This document shows positions 10,843 to 23,530 of a DNA stretch of 64,000 bases, one piece after another. The position numbers were made by a program, and so were the translations under genes. The DNA lies in contig SWDT01000107.1 of the NCBI GenBank assembly GCA_009193035.1, forward strand, positions 124,001-188,000, written 5' to 3'. The number at the start of each line of letters is the position of its first letter. Positions within the stretch are counted from its first letter, which is position 1. The notes beneath the pieces are model-generated. The model made no database searches, was not told the DNA's origin, and saw only the letters and a program-made list of their open reading frames with translations. The DNA is from Halicephalobus mephisto. Taxonomy: Eukaryota; Nematoda; Chromadorea; Rhabditida; Panagrolaimidae.

Positions 10843-13424
10843 TCAATTGCCAACACTCCTTCTGCGATTGATGAGCCGCTCGCCGTACTTTTTGCTTTTT
10901 TCCTTCCACCAAGCGTGGTTCACCTTGATCCCGGCCCTCAAGTCCTCGTACTTCTGCTCCAGAACCCTGAATGGAAGTGGTCTGCAAGGGTGATCCTTGT
11001 TCGTACTGTAGAGGTCATTGTTGATTTTGTCTAAAGTGAAGAATGTTTTTTCGCAGTCGAAACACATGAAATTATTCGTCCCGTTCGGTTTCTGATTCTG
11101 ACACCGGAATTCCCAGCCTTCTGATTCGTTGCCAGCATTTTTCACTAGAAGGAAATCCTTTTTGCCATTGGAGACGATTTTCCAAAGGTCTTCTGCAACT
11201 TTTTCCTTGATAACAGTTGGACTGAGATTGGAGTTCCGGGGGACTGGGGCACAGGAAGCAGCTCGGAGACATCTGGGGTCCTTCGGGGGAGACAAATTAG
11301 GGAAAACTGACTTCGCTCTGCCGGACATGGAAGGACATTCAGGATCAGCAGCAGGTTCAACTTGAGATTTCCTGGAGTCAATGCATTCCTGACAATGGCT
11401 GTCTTCGACAACAACGGTCTTCACTTTGGCTTCGACCACCATCTTCTTCGTCTTGAGACAGATCCTACAGTAATACATCTTTCCATCCCCATCGTGATCG
11501 AAATATTCTCTGTCCTCAACCTTCAGAACATTTCCAGTGATTTCGTAATTCTCGTGATTTTTTGAACATTCTTCGACTTCGGCAGTTTGGCATTCGGCGG
11601 ATTTGGAACTTCCTCCAAGATTGAAGGGCTTACAGTCAGGCAAGTGGTCTCCGGTAATTGTGAGTCTCCCGGAATCAGAAAACACCCCCACGACTTGATG
11701 TCCATGTCCTCTGCAAAATTGACAAACAAGTCCAGTACTGGATCCGACGAATTTTCGAACAGAAACAGAGTTGTTCGGTTCCTTGATCAGAAACGGCAAA
11801 ACATCAGACTCTTCCACGACTCTGACCTTCTGAACTGAACTCAGATGAGTTTCATTAAGAGAGATATCTGTGCTTGAATTATTCAGACTTCTGGAAACCT
11901 TCGAAGTTCTTCTGTTACCTTGGCTTTTTTCTTCTTCGTCTTCGATTTTTCTCCTGTTCGCCCGGCTGTTGGCCAACTCAATACAGTAATTCTCGGCTTC
12001 CGTTTTGTCCATGGGCTCGCAGATATGCTCTTCCGTCCGAGGAAAAACCTTGACTTCGTCCACGGTATTAACCACACCGAAACTGATAAACTTCTTCAAT
12101 TTTCGGCATTTTTGACAGGCATAGTAACTTCGTGTTCGTTTGTACTGTAATCTGAACATCCAATACTTGTCCGAGTTGTCCACACGAACAATAACAAATC
12201 GTTCGTCGTCAGGAATGGGATATTGATACCTAGGAAAAACTGCAGAGTCCTGGAAAAACAAAATTACAAAAATTTAGACCTATCAGCTTACGGTATCTTC
12301 AGATTCCTCACTGAGAGTAGATTGTTCGACAAGTTGAGGATTTCCGAGATTGAAAGCGGAATTATCGAAAGAGATCTCGTTAATCGAATCGCTGAACTCC
12401 ACGCTTTTGAACGTCACATCGGTTTCTAATTCTTCCGGATCAGTTTCCATCAACGAAATGGATAAATTATTTTCTCTCGTGTCGTCCAGATTCAATTGAC
12501 TACCGAATTTTTTCTTTTTTTCATTTTCCGAGTTTTTCTGAAAATATTTTTATTTTTAAAAACCGAATTAATTTTTACCTTGTAGGTTTCAGACATCCGT
12601 TTTCTGCCTTTCCTGTTTCCGAAGTTAAGGGACATCAGAGCCTCCAGTCTTTGTCCTGCTTCTTCCTCCGTTAAGGGTTTGCAAATGTGATCTGTAGTGT
12701 TCGGGGCATGAAACGAAACGGGAACTGGACTTCCTTGGGGCCAATTACAGTACCTCACGAGATTCTTGTTCGAAGATCCGCAGAGAGAACAACGATATCC
12801 GCATTTCTTGTTGTAGAATCGGTACAGCCTGAATATCCTGATCATCAAGTCCTCGTCATAGACGAAAACATAGTCGTAATTATTCGGGACAGGAAATCGG
12901 ACGAAATTCGGCTGTGGAGTGAATGTGGCTTCGTTCCAGATCGGGATCGCTTCATTCACTCTTTGGCTTTTTTTCCCGGACTTAGGTTGAGCTTTCGTGA
13001 GATTGTCTAGCTTAATCCTGGCTTCTTCCTTGGTTAGAGATTCACAAACATGGTCCTCGACCGGAGGAGGGATAAAGGAACTTGGCAAAAGGTCTCCAGA
13101 AGCCCAAGTACAACTGATGATGAGGTTCTTCTGAGGATCTGAAGACTTGCATCCCAAGCACTGGTAAGCGGGGTATTCATGGTCCTTGATGAGAGTGAAA
13201 ATTCTGATCTTCATGGATGGCTCATCAAAAACGTAGACATATCGAGGATCATTCTGGACGGGAAATGTCCAGTTTCCGGAAGTCGTTTCAAGATCAGAAG
13301 TCAGTTCAGACGGAATGTACGGTTTCTGGTCTCTTGTATTTAGTGATTCGTTTTCGTCATTGGATCGTACTGTAAAGTCACCAGTATGGACTGAAGATCC
13401 AAAAGTATCGTCTTTAAAACCCAT
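10843..13424 (-). CDS. FLYWCH-like multi-finger protein C (a-a-a-b-c-d)
   Basis: Most complete family member, about 832 aa, probably nuclear (inferred). Exons are 13424-12579, 12537-12292 and 12249-10843, phase 0, with introns of 41 and 42 nt. TTTTTTAG|AAA precedes the ATG, fitting trans-splicing. Exon 1 carries two a modules (YQCLGC...DHVC and YRCSLC...DHIC), each opening with an FPV sequence. Exon 2 is acidic and Ser-rich, resembling the first exons of A and B, so the gene looks like a two-finger unit fused to a standard a-b-c-d unit. Exon 3 has a (YACQKC...EHICEPM), b (KEPNN...VCQFC...GDHLPDC), c (DREYFDHDGDGKMYYCRIC...HCQEC) and d (FMCFDC...DHPCRPL), ending in YEDLRAGIKVNHAWWKEK. GC content is visibly higher than in the flanks. 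Confidence 0.8.
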
Positions 13425-14031
13425 TTTCTAAAAAAATAAATTTTCACGTCTTTTATAAATTATGTTACCTGACGAAAATTGCAGTATCTTCAAGAATTCG
13501 ACGATAACGGTTCAGTAGATTAAGAAATTTTCGAAAAATGTGGTCCGTATTTACCTGAACGAACACGATTATTCCCGCCCAATGTCGTTAAAAAACAAAG
13601 ATATGGATCCAAATATCGCCTCAGAGAATCTTTCTGTTCGATGTTATTTTTTGGAAACGTTCCAATTATTTAGGAAAAATAGATTTTTTTTCCAGTACAA
13701 CATAGTTAAAAAAAATCAAAAATATGAATAAACTCCGAAAAATTGTAATTTTTTATGATATTGTGAAAATTTTGCAATTCTTTGAACACCTTTCGAAATC
13801 GAAGTTTCTTGATGATAAAGGATGAAAAATTTTCAATTTGCAAAGTTTGAGAATAAAGTTGATTTTTTTGAAATTTTTAGAAATGTAAAAGGTTTTATGA
13901 GGATCGAAGGCGGGTTGAGAGAAAGTTTCTCTGGATGAGAGAGAATCTGAATCGCGAATTTCTAGTTTTTAAATCAATTTTGAATTGATTCAAGTTCGAA
14001 AATTGAAATTTTTAAAAAGGAAAGAGTTATA
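13425..14031. other. Intergenic, no gene seen
   Basis: Upstream region of gene C and spacer to the C6 cluster. AT-rich, with no recognisable element. Confidence 0.4.
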
Positions 14032-14253
14032 ATGAAAATTACTAAGATAAAAATATTTTTGACTTTAGATTGTGATGCTAAATTAGTCCAACTCACTTCT
14101 GGAAAGAATATCGATACCGTCACCTTTACAATCACAGCACCTACTACTAAAGCTAATGGTCGCTTGAGAATGATCACTGCCGGTGACGTCAGAAATATCC
14201 CAGGAGCTATTATGATTTTGAGAGTGAAGTTTTCCAAAATGTTTATGAATTAA
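14032..14253 (+). pseudogene. Decayed C6-domain exon
   Basis: The frame contains GRLRMITAGDVRNIPGA, which aligns with GCLRMTVSCDVRGIPNA of the intact gene 500 bp downstream. The domain cysteines are replaced (GC to GR, SC to AG). There is no signal peptide and no convincing second exon. It reads as a relic of a tandem duplication; a diverged expressed gene cannot be excluded. Confidence 0.5.
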
Positions 14254-14563
14254 CCAATAGCTTGAAATCACCGTCTCGTTGGTCAGAAAATGTACTATTA
14301 CCTTCTTATAACAAACTACAATAGACTGACTGCACAATCGGAGGCAATATTGCTAATCTTATGATCATCGCAATCATAACTGAGTATCTCTGAGCTTATG
14401 TGGGAAGTTAATCTCTTCTTCGATTATCTTTGGGCACCACAATAGAGCGTGTTCGATTCTCAGAGTAGACATTTTGAAGATAAGGTAAGGCTAATGAGAC
14501 GTTATAAAAGGGGTCAAAAAAAGAATAAGTGTTCCGGAAAACTGGAAAAATATTTTTTTAGAG
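14254..14563. other. Spacer with 5' region of the C6 gene
   Basis: No gene. The last bases give a TTTTTTTAG|AG-ATG context, a probable trans-splice acceptor for the C6 gene. Confidence 0.4.
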
Positions 14564-15428
14564 ATGAAATTCTCTACTTTGATTGAAGTAATTGTCCTTG
14601 TTGAGATTCTGAATAATTTTGCCGAAGGATCAGCTTGTAACACCTGTTCTTCTAGTCAAGTTCTGCTTTTCCCGGGAGACAATCATGAAACCGTTACTCC
14701 TAGAGCTACAGTACCTACCACTGGAACCGACGGCTGTCTGAGAATGACGGTCTCTTGTGATGTCAGAGGGATTCCGAACGCTAACACTTACATGATGGTA
14801 ACTGATTTCGAAAAAACTAGGTCTTATTGAGATAAACATCTGATTTAGTTCCAAAATGAAATAGGTGGTCCTTTAAATCCTACGAATCTCATCACTGCAG
14901 ATTTCGTTTGTACTAATGGAGCTTGGGTTTTCACTGATGGAGGATTTTCATTAGAAATTACTGAAGTCAAATGTATCCTGGGTGGTAAGTGATTCTTTCT
15001 CCAAGATATTTCCCCTAAAAAGTTCACTTAAAATCATTTTTTGATAAACTTGGCTGAGAAGATTGTTTTAAATTAAATGACCTTTTCTGACACCATTGAT
15101 AACAGTAATGCGCTTAGGAGTTCGTCAAGATTGCGGCACGTGCACTCCATGTGACATTGTTTTCAGCCCCAAGCAAGGACCTGGGACCATTGGGGCTACG
15201 TGGAAAGATTACATAATAGATTCAGATGGCTGTCTTTCATTGACTGCTATTTGTTCGAATCCAAATGGAACATCGACCTTCATGCAATTCAATGGCGACA
15301 TCGGAGGACCTGCAAGTGCAACTGATGAAGAAATCACTGCAACAGTTAGATGCAACGATGGAGCTTGGCATTACACTCAATCTGGATATGATACGGTAAT
15401 TTCAGAAGTCAACTGTATTGCAGCTTAA
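14564..15428 (+). CDS. Secreted protein with two C6 domains
   Basis: Small secreted cysteine-rich nematode protein; family function is unknown. Exons are 14564-14797, 14849-14984 and 15106-15428, about 230 aa. Residues 1-24 form a signal peptide (MKFSTLIEVIVLVEILNNFA). Domain 1 starts ACNTCSSS and includes DGCLRMTVSCD, then in exon 2 FVCTNGAWVF and VKCILG. Domain 2 starts DCGTCTPCD with DGCLSLTAICS, VRCNDGAWHY and VNCIA. This is the paired-cysteine pattern of the nematode C6 domain (Pfam C6/DUF281, from memory). The first junction is phase 0 and the second phase 1. A likely poly(A) signal AATAAA lies at 15458-15463. Decayed relatives flank it on both sides. Confidence 0.75.
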
Positions 15429-16088
15429 ATGATGACCTATAATTTAATAATTTCATAAATAAAAAATTAAAGATATTATAAATGGGAAATGTTAAAATAT
15501 CATCAAAATTATAGTTGCCCACTGATAGATGAGGAAATAATACATGATTTAGTTTGCTCAATGAGGTGGAGAAAATGCAATCTCCGCTTTTATCATTTTT
15601 ACATTCTATCTTCGACAAACAACCGCAATACAAACGGGTTGTCGAGAGATGATGATTTCAAGACTCATAACCGACTACCAAGTTCGAGTATGAATGAAAA
15701 TCGAAAAAGTGAAAACTGAGTTTTTAGAAAATACGAAGATGTAGTTTTTGATGTCTAATTTGTTTAAGAAAGGGAATTGAACTTAGACAATGAAATCTGA
15801 CTTGTTTCACCCCTGGTGTTTCCATGATGATCTCAAATGAATTGTACTTTATGTTTATTCTCATCTAGATTTCAACTTCATATTGACAGTTAAGAAATTT
15901 AACATAATCATAATCTGCTTTTCAATAAAATTAAATCAATCCTTGATTATTTTTCAATCTTTAGTGACTGTAGATTTCCGACATTCGCATTAACGATGAA
16001 AATCTCTGTTTAAAAAATCGAATTATCCATTTGATGAAGATTTTATAAAAAGATTTTTCTGATCTGATCAAAAACATTAGTTCCGAAA
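15429..16088. other. 3' flank and spacer
   Basis: Holds the C6 gene poly(A) signal; otherwise nothing recognisable. Confidence 0.4.
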
Positions 16089-16646
16089 ATGAGATCATTT
16101 CCTTTCTTGAGATATTACGTAATTTTTGTCTTATGCAGTAACATAGCCAAAGGCTGCATGAGGATGGCTGGTGGTGGCAGAGGAAAAGGAGTGGTTGTTG
16201 TTCAAAGTACGGAAGTTGAACTCAATTGCTGATTTTTGATAAATTTTGTTGATTTTTAGCTCATCGAATATGTTCTCAGATGAAATCATCTTAGTTTTGG
16301 GAGATGATATAAATAATGCCACTTCTGAATTGAGTAATATTGATTCCACGAACTATGACTGCTTGACAGCCACAGTCATGTCTAATACTAATCCAACATC
16401 TAATGTAACAACGCTTGCAATGGTAAGATCAAAGAAGTTTTTTATTAACTAATTGCTATTCTTCCAGTTTCAAAACGAAATAAGTAGTCCTATGGTAATT
16501 CATGCCTCCATGACCAGTCGGAACTTGGCATATATAAATGTAGATTGGATCTTTACTCAATTCGAGTATTTGGTGCAAATATTCTTCATAGAATTAAAAT
16601 TAAGAAAAAATATTAAGCAATCAAGAAATCAGATATGGTGGTCTTG
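16089..16646 (+). pseudogene. Degenerate C6-domain gene
   Basis: An ATG at 16089 opens a signal-peptide-like exon (MRSFPFLRYYVIFVLCSNIA) continuing KGCMRM. After TTTTTAG at about 16258 a second segment has SDEIILVLGDD and YDCLTATVMSN. After a further intron FQNEISSPMVIHAS matches FQNEIGGPLNP of the intact gene. The exon order is that of a C6 gene, but the first junction has no in-phase donor and the last cysteine-rich segment is lost. Probably a pseudogene. Confidence 0.5.
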
Positions 16647-16660
16647 AAAATAATTCTTAG

Positions 16661-19508
16661 GAGAACATTTGATGCGCAAGAAATGTGACGTTGAAATCAT
16701 ATGTCCATATATCGAACATTTAAATAATGAATTGAAAGCATGTCCCGTAGTTTCTTCTAGTACTCGATTGACAGCGTTTATGTATCTCATATTTATCTTG
16801 GAGTAAACATTTTTTGTACATCACAAGATACAAAAACGAACTCAATATGTGACTAGGAACTCCTTCAGTTGGCTTGTTTAGATTCTCTGCATTTTTCCTT
16901 TGACCTGAGAATGAGCAAGTCCTTGTGGTTCTTAGGAACTTCGTGACGGAAGTTCATTTTGCTTTCCCCTAGGTTGTTTTGCATCCAATTCTATTTGTAC
17001 TTCGAAGCAAGCGAACTTAACATGGTCATCAGGGACTTTGCAGCGGGAGTAAGTCTCTTTTTCTATGACTATATATCCCATTACTACGATTTGATAGATT
17101 ATGAATCATTTACAACCCTAGATTTTTTCTTCAGAACTTTCAGTAGTTTTTCTTGAAGTGGATCAAATAATTTTCGCCAGAATAACGGATTTGTAGTCTT
17201 CTTAGTTCTCGAGCAAAGTTTATGTTGCTTACTTTCAAGTGTAAGTTGTATAGTTTTTGTTTTGTTCGTTGGCAACGTTATTAAAGGAGCTCAACGTAAA
17301 TTTATACAAGCGAATGAAGTTGCTGGACATCACTTCAACCATTTGTATTCATATACTGGCGCTGTGCGGCCATAAGCACTAGATCCCAAGTCATGCCAGC
17401 AAATTTACCATCATTTTAATTACTTTTAAAACTAGAACACTTTTATACTCTCAAATCCTCTCATAACTCATTTATCTTCTTAGTGTAATCAACCGAATGA
17501 TATTTGTTCAACAGTAAATTCTTAGAATATTTTTATATTTCGTGTTTTCACAAACTTTTAATTTAAGTATTATAAAACAACTTTTTTCTCGTTGTAAAGA
17601 TGAAATCAGAATTGTTATGTTGAATACATCTTGAACAAATTTTATCTCGAGTACGGCAGAATTTCCTTGAATTCGAAAATTGTGAACTTTGATTAAACCA
17701 TAACTCCATTCAATTCGACAATCGAATTCAGTAAATTAATGTCTGTAATGTTTTGGAATTAGAAGATACTTAAAGTTATTGATTCAAGTATTTTTGAAAT
17801 CTGTTCTGTCATATATGCAAATTTGGTTGATTTTCAACGTCTCGAGGAATCCTTATTAATGCTTTCCCAACAAAAACATTATTTTTATTTATTCATAGTC
17901 GATTTTTACTGAAATTTCAAAAACTTTTGCAAGGATCTTTTTAGATTTTATATTTTCGTCATCTTGGATACATTTTTCGTAAGTATAGAGAAATTCAAGT
18001 CGTCTACGTGATTTTGTAAGAATTAATCCTCAATTTCTTCATGAATGAATTCTGTTTTTAATTACATGCTGTTCATTTATAATGAATAACTCGACTAATT
18101 AATGAATTCGAAAGTCACGTAGACAACTTGTCAGTGCAAATTTTTTTACCGTGTACAATTGAAATTAGGAAAAACTTATTTTTTGGCTTAGTACACGAAA
18201 TGCAATTTTCGCTTTGAGTAGAATTTCATGAAAGTTTCTAAAATCTTCCAAAATTCAATAAAAAGATCTGGAATTTTTGAAAAATTTCAGAGTTTCTTAG
18301 AAATTTACAATTTTTTAGAATTTAGGAAAAAGTTGAAATTTGGGATTCTAAAGTTTCGTTAGGGCGATTTTGGAACAAGGTTCATTTTTAAATTTTTACA
18401 ATGATATGACACTTGTGAAGTATGTATTGCTGTGAATATTTTTGGTACAAAAACTGTAGTGTCGATGTATGCAATTGAGAACTTGTTAAATGAATATAAA
18501 TTGGAATTTTTACACGACGTTTAGTGACTGGCATAAACTGTGTCACGCTGTTTTACAATCGTAATTTCGAAAGTCAATGTTTCCAGCAAATAGCCCATTT
18601 TATTTTTTTTCAAAGTCAAAATTCTCAGTTTTTCTTTAGCAGCTGACTGACCAAAGTCCATTTTTCCTCTCGGGTATTTTTGGAATTTCCTGAAAAGTTA
18701 TTTTTCAAACTACTTTTATTCTTTAAACTAATCCCCAGTGGTCAGTTTTGAAAAAAATTTGCCAAATTTTTATATTTCAATTTCTGGAGACTCAATTAAA
18801 TTCGAAAACGTCACTAATTGAATTAGACTATTTTTGGCCACGAGACTAATTTGTTAAGAATTTTGTATTTTTCTATCCACGTGATTTGGCGACAAGAAAC
18901 CAGTTTAATCCGCTTATTCCTGGTTTTATCTGGGTGCAGACGACCCGAATGACTGGTTTCCCTTGTCAACAGTGATTTGTTATAAAAAATGACACAAGTC
19001 GTCATTCGCGATCTATTGTTTTTCAAAGTTTGAGGAGATTTGTTTTTTGGAAACTGGACAGACGAGATGAGGAAGTAGAACTTAGGATCATTTTTCGTAA
19101 AAATTTAAAAAATGACTATAGTTTTTCAATTTTTTCATAATTGTTTCCAAACTTGAAAAACTTGTTTTTATTACAGTATACAACGACAATTAAAAGTAAT
19201 TTAATTATTTCTGATTTTTGTTATTTGAGCAACCCTGTGTTCTGTATTGTCTTGGTTAATTTTTTCTTTTTCGATTATATCCGTTTTCTGGATTTGATTG
19301 ATGGGGATCTCGACTATAAAAATAAGGCCCAAAGTGGAGATAAAAATTCTTAAATTTAATTGAAATTAAATTTTTCACATCCGAAAGTTACTTAAAACTA
19401 TTTGTGCGTCAAGAGTCATCTGATTTTTCCAAGATTGATCGTAAAAATCCCACTACGAATGATAGTAATGACAATTTTCGTGTGTGAAATTTCGGGTAGA
19501 TAATATTT
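16661..19508. other. Gene-poor AT-rich region
   Basis: 2.8 kb with no supportable exon or RNA gene on either strand. It is mostly AT-rich sequence with short frames only. Confidence 0.4.
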
Positions 19509-19950
19509 GTTCCTCTTGGACTCATGTTGATTTCGAAATTCTTTGTTTTTAAATGAATTTTTTCTTACGTAAGATATTAAGTTAATCCATCTACCGAAAA
19601 ACCGATATAAAAGTGAAACAAATTATATAATCCTTACCAAATAGAGGAAATTTCACTAAGGAGCAGTTATTGTACAGCCAAAAAATTATTTTCTTCAGTC
19701 ACTATCTAAAAAACCTTTCAATGAAAATCTTGAATAGTGATTACAATGGCAATTAATTGGTTATACGGCAGTTGCTCTTCTTGGACTCATGTTGATTTCG
19801 AAATTCTTTGTTTTTAAATGAAGTTTTTCTTACGTAAGATATTAAGTTAATCCAACTACCGAAAAACTGATATAAAAGTGAAATAAATTATATAATCCTT
19901 ACCAAATAGAGGAAAGAAATGCCACTAAGGAGCAACTATTGTACATCCGA
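19509..19950. repeat. Direct repeat, two copies of about 165-180 bp
   Basis: 19509-19680 and 19774-19950 share CTTGGACTCATGTTGATTTC, TTCTTACGTAAGATATTAAG, a GATATAAAAGTGA TATA-like block and CACTAAGGAGCA, separated by about 95 bp of unrelated sequence. Identity over the shared part is high. Nature is unknown. Confidence 0.7.
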
Positions 19951-20624
19951 AATTTCTTCTTTAACTATTTAAAATTGATATGGAAAAATTCATAAAAGAC
20001 AAATACATACATATAAAAAGTAGTATTGTTTTATTTCTACAGTTATTTTGTAAATTATCAGTGTACAAACAAGAACGTCAATGACGAAATCAAAGACATC
20101 CATTTAGGCATTTAGGATAGATTCAAAAAACAAAAACGATTTCACAAGTTTTTAGAATTATTATGTTAATTTTGTTTCTTCCAAAAAATAAGGAATTGAT
20201 TTCTGATTTATTTCCAGATGCAATTTTTCCTTTATGTAAATCAAGAAAACACCCCTCGTAAGAAACCAAAATGCTCAAATTACACAATTTGGTATTTATT
20301 GTTTTTGTCTACTGTAAATAACATTGTTTTTCTTTCACTTTTGTTTTTTGATGCTCTTTTGCTTTGGGAGTAGAGATCAGACTTCTTAATCATTCCCGTT
20401 TCCGGTTCTAAAGGTCATCGATTTGTATAATTCAGAACGGATTTCACGAATAGGTATAATTAAACAATTCGTAGTTTCCTTTTTACTCAACTGCTTCTTT
20501 TTTTACTTTATTTAATTTAACCAAAAGCGCAATATTACAGGGATAATTTTATTTTCCCTTAATTTTGAGAATGTTCCTTCTATGGGAAATAGAGAAAATT
20601 ATTTTTCTGAACAGCTTCAAAAAG
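19951..20624. other. AT-rich spacer
   Basis: No gene seen; leads into the 5S region. Confidence 0.35.
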
Positions 20625-20742
20625 GGTAGCAGCACTGGGGATTCCGAGGACGTCTCCGATCCAAGTACTAACCCAGCCCTATCGTGTTTAACTGGCCAGA
20701 GCAAACGGGATGGCGTGTCTTCACAATGGTTTGACCGCTACC
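20625..20742 (-). rRNA. 5S rRNA gene, copy 1
   Basis: 118 nt. On the minus strand it starts GGTAGCGGTC, has the conserved core GTTAGTACTTGGATCGGAGA (internal Pol III control region) and ends AGTGCTGCTACC so that the ends pair. A CTTTTT terminator follows. It carries CGTTTGCTCTGGCC where most copies have CGTTCGATCTGGCC. Confidence 0.85.
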
Positions 20743-20906
20743 GACGGGGTTGGGGAGACGCCAAAATTTCAGTCCCTGAAATGATAACTAAGAACGGAAA
20801 GAAATTTTAATTCCAGTTCCTATCAATGCAATTTAGGACTCTGTTCTTCGACGATTCAAAAACTGCTTAATTGGCCAAAGACTGGAAATTTAATTTCAAC
20901 AAAAAA

Positions 20907-21001
20907 GTAGCAGCACTAGGAGTTCCAAGACACTGCCGATCCAAATACCAACTGAGCCGGAACGAACGGAATGCTGTTTATTTACAATTGTTGACCGCTA
21001 G
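20907..21001 (-). pseudogene. 5S rRNA pseudogene
   Basis: A diverged, shortened 5S-like copy 165 bp from the intact one. GTAGCAGCACTAGG, GCCGATCCAAATACCAAC and TTGACCGCTA are recognisable on the plus strand, but about 20 nt are missing and the control region is mutated. Confidence 0.65.
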
Positions 21002-21734
21002 ACATAGCCTAAGGTCATTTGAGCTTTGATTTTTAAATTCTGACTTGAAATTTAAGAACCTATTTTTACAAATCTAAATATTCATGAATACCTTCCCTTC
21101 TGTCTTACTTTTTTCCATTTTTTAAAATGTCTAAAATTCTTGAAATCAAAACAAAATCACGTGTTTGTTCATGTTGAAAAAATTCATCTGTCCGCATTTT
21201 GTTTGTTTCCAATTCTGCGCCTCGCCTTGTACGAAAGCAATGTTTTGTCTGAAGCAAACAAAGCTCCATCAACATTGTTGTCAATTGTAAACATTCTTCG
21301 TTTTTTATAGATTTAAAACTAATTTATTACATTGTTTTCCAATTGAAAGAGAAACGTTAATTAGATATTAAGCTTTCGAGCTAAATAAATCTTTTTTGTT
21401 TTATAAAACAAAAAAATTTTTATTTTATAAAATAAAATTTTTTGTTTTTTTGAAGTGCTTTCGATAAGCTCAAAATTGAATTTTTAGATAAACAGAATTT
21501 TTTTAAAATACGGAATATTTAACAAAAAGAATTTGGAGAATGTAAAAAATCACAATGAAAAAGTAATTTTAAATTTAAAAATATGAAATATTCAGAAATA
21601 ATTTTTGATTATCCTATTGTAAAAATGAAATATGCTGATATGGAATTGTTCGGATGTTAATTTTCAAAGTTTCTTAGAAGATTTAAGAATTCTGTGTTTC
21701 AGATGGTGATTCAAAAATTATTCATTAAATACTT
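21002..21734. other. AT-rich spacer
   Basis: No gene; contains an AT-only stretch near 21390-21440 with inverted TTTTATAAAACAAAA/TTTTATAAAATAAAA-type runs. Confidence 0.35.
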
Positions 21735-22045
21735 TGTGATTCATAAAATTTTCTGAGATCGTCGGAAGTTTCAGAATTTTACCGAAACTTGAAAAATTCT
21801 GGAACTTTCCACCAGAGTACAGTATATTTTAGGATTTTTCACTAGATTTTCAATGATTTGTAAAAATTTCTGAGATTGTCGGAAGTTTCAGAATCTCATC
21901 GAAACAAAACATCTTCGAATCTTCCACCAGAGTATAGTATATTTTAGGATTTTTCACTAGATTTTCAATGATTTCTAAAAGTTTCTGAAATTCCCGAAAG
22001 TTCCAGAATCTCATCGAAACTTGAAACATCTTCGAACCTTATACT
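21735..22045. repeat. Tandem repeat, about 115-bp unit
   Basis: The block CACTAGATTTTCAATGATTT with ATATTTTAGGATTTTTCACT and TTTCAGAATCTCATCGAAAC recurs about 115 bp apart (near 21840 and 21955), with a degraded third copy at the left. Confidence 0.6.
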
Positions 22046-22920
22046 ACAATGAAGTGTGTTTTGAAGAATTGCACTACATTCTGGAAAAATTCAGAAATTC
22101 TCAATTATTTCAGAACTTTCAACTCGATTCTGACAAATTCTCGCAAGATTCTGGAAGGTTTCAAAGAATATCACATTTTGAAAATTGCTATAGGATTTTC
22201 TAACTTTTAGAACATTTTATACGATTCTGCAAACCTTCATGAAATTATTTTTTTTCGAATTTTTCATTTTTCATTCTGCAACTTTAAGGTACAAATTTTA
22301 CATAAATTATCTTCTTAGTTTTAAAGCACTTTTATAAAGTAAATTTTATCGTACTTTTTGTGTCGAATTTAAGTCTGCAAACCCCTTTTTTGTATTTACT
22401 ACAAAGTCGAACAAAATATAGCATGCTTTTTGCACTTTGTCTCGAATTCTCATAATTTATTCTTCATTATTTTCAAACACCATGAATTTTTTGTTGAAGA
22501 AATATCTTCTAGAACAAGTTCCCTCCACTCTCGAATTCCTACCTTCAAGTCACCTGCCACCCGCGTTGCAAAAACCATAACTTTCACTATTTTAAATTCA
22601 ACTGCAACGTTGATGGTGATTCTTGTGATTAATGGCTGTCTTGGCAATTAATTATCATTTTCAGTCGTTTTTTGTTCGTAGTACTTTGATCAAAATTGGT
22701 TCAAGAAAACCGGAAATCCAGTTTTGCTGTTTCTTCGAAAAATACTTTTCACGTTAAGGGATGAAGATCAACTGCCTGATATAGATCACGTATACGATTT
22801 ACATTCAGAATCAAATGAAATCTTCAAAAAGGAACTTGGTTTTCAGTAAAAGTCACATGTAAAATCATATGTATTCTACTGTCATTCAAGACCTGGTTAA
22901 TCTTTCAAAAAGTAGGTGCT
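22046..22920. other. AT-rich spacer
   Basis: Short frames only; no gene was supported on either strand. Confidence 0.35.
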
Positions 22921-23530
22921 TGTCCGGTCCTGAGTGGAAACCACATACACAAAAAAATATAACTTTTGGTTCAGTAATAATTGCGAAATATAACAATTGT
23001 GTTGCATTTTTCATGAATATTTGACTTTTGTGACGAAAGTTAAAAAATAATAATGACGATTTGCATTTGTTACTGTGCCAAAAATTACGTTTTTTTGTAT
23101 GTACTGAACAATGTAATTTTCACTCAAGACCAACTTAAAGGCTTCCAGAAAGACATTCTTTGTAGTCCTGAGTGGAAGTCACGTGCCAAATGTTGTTCAC
23201 ATAATCTTTGCTCAATACTAGGTCAAGTCTCAAAAAAATCCTCTTGCAGAGTGTTAAATAAAAATAGTATTCAAAATTGTATGTATATATTTCCACTCAG
23301 GATCAAGTTAAGTCTTTAAAAAAGTAATTTTACGTAACTTTAAGTGGAAACTACATATACAATCATGTACAACTTTCATTAAAAATCAAATGAAAAACAT
23401 TTTCTATGATCTTGAGTGAAAAAATGTTTAAAATCACGCATTTCCACTCAGGACCAGGTCAAGTTTTTCAAAAATATTTTTATATGGTCCCGAGTGGAAA
23501 TCACATCTTCGTGATGTTACACATTAGTGA
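22921..23530. repeat. Degenerate repeat array around TCCTGAGTGGAAA motif
   Basis: GGTCCTGAGTGGAAACCACA (22926), AGTCCTGAGTGGAAGTCACG (23164), TTAAGTGGAAACTACATA (23340) and GGTCCCGAGTGGAAATCACA (about 23489) recur about 150-240 bp apart with inverted versions (TTTCCACTCAGGACCAGGTC) between them. One MITE copy is inserted in it. Confidence 0.5.
22946..23103. mobile_element. MITE-like element, copy 1
   Basis: About 158 bp with terminal inverted repeats (TACACAAAAAAATATAAC at the left; the right end TTACGTTTTTTTGTATGTA is its inverse) and TA at both ends, as for Tc1/mariner-type insertion. Internal blocks TTTGACTTTTGTGACGAAA and TTAAAAAATAATAATGA are shared with copies 2 and 3. Confidence 0.7.

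Noticed and set aside
11129..12150. Plus-strand open frames opposite gene C
   Set aside because: They mirror the well-supported minus-strand zinc-finger exons, have no domain of their own and no splice logic.
20625..20810. 81-residue frame over the 5S copy (and similar frames at the other 5S copies)
   Set aside because: The recurrent peptide is just the translation of the antisense of the 5S rRNA gene.
22430..22651. 73-residue hydrophobic frame on the plus strand
   Set aside because: No signal peptide cleavage site, family match, neighbouring exons or good start context; the base composition is that of the spacer.
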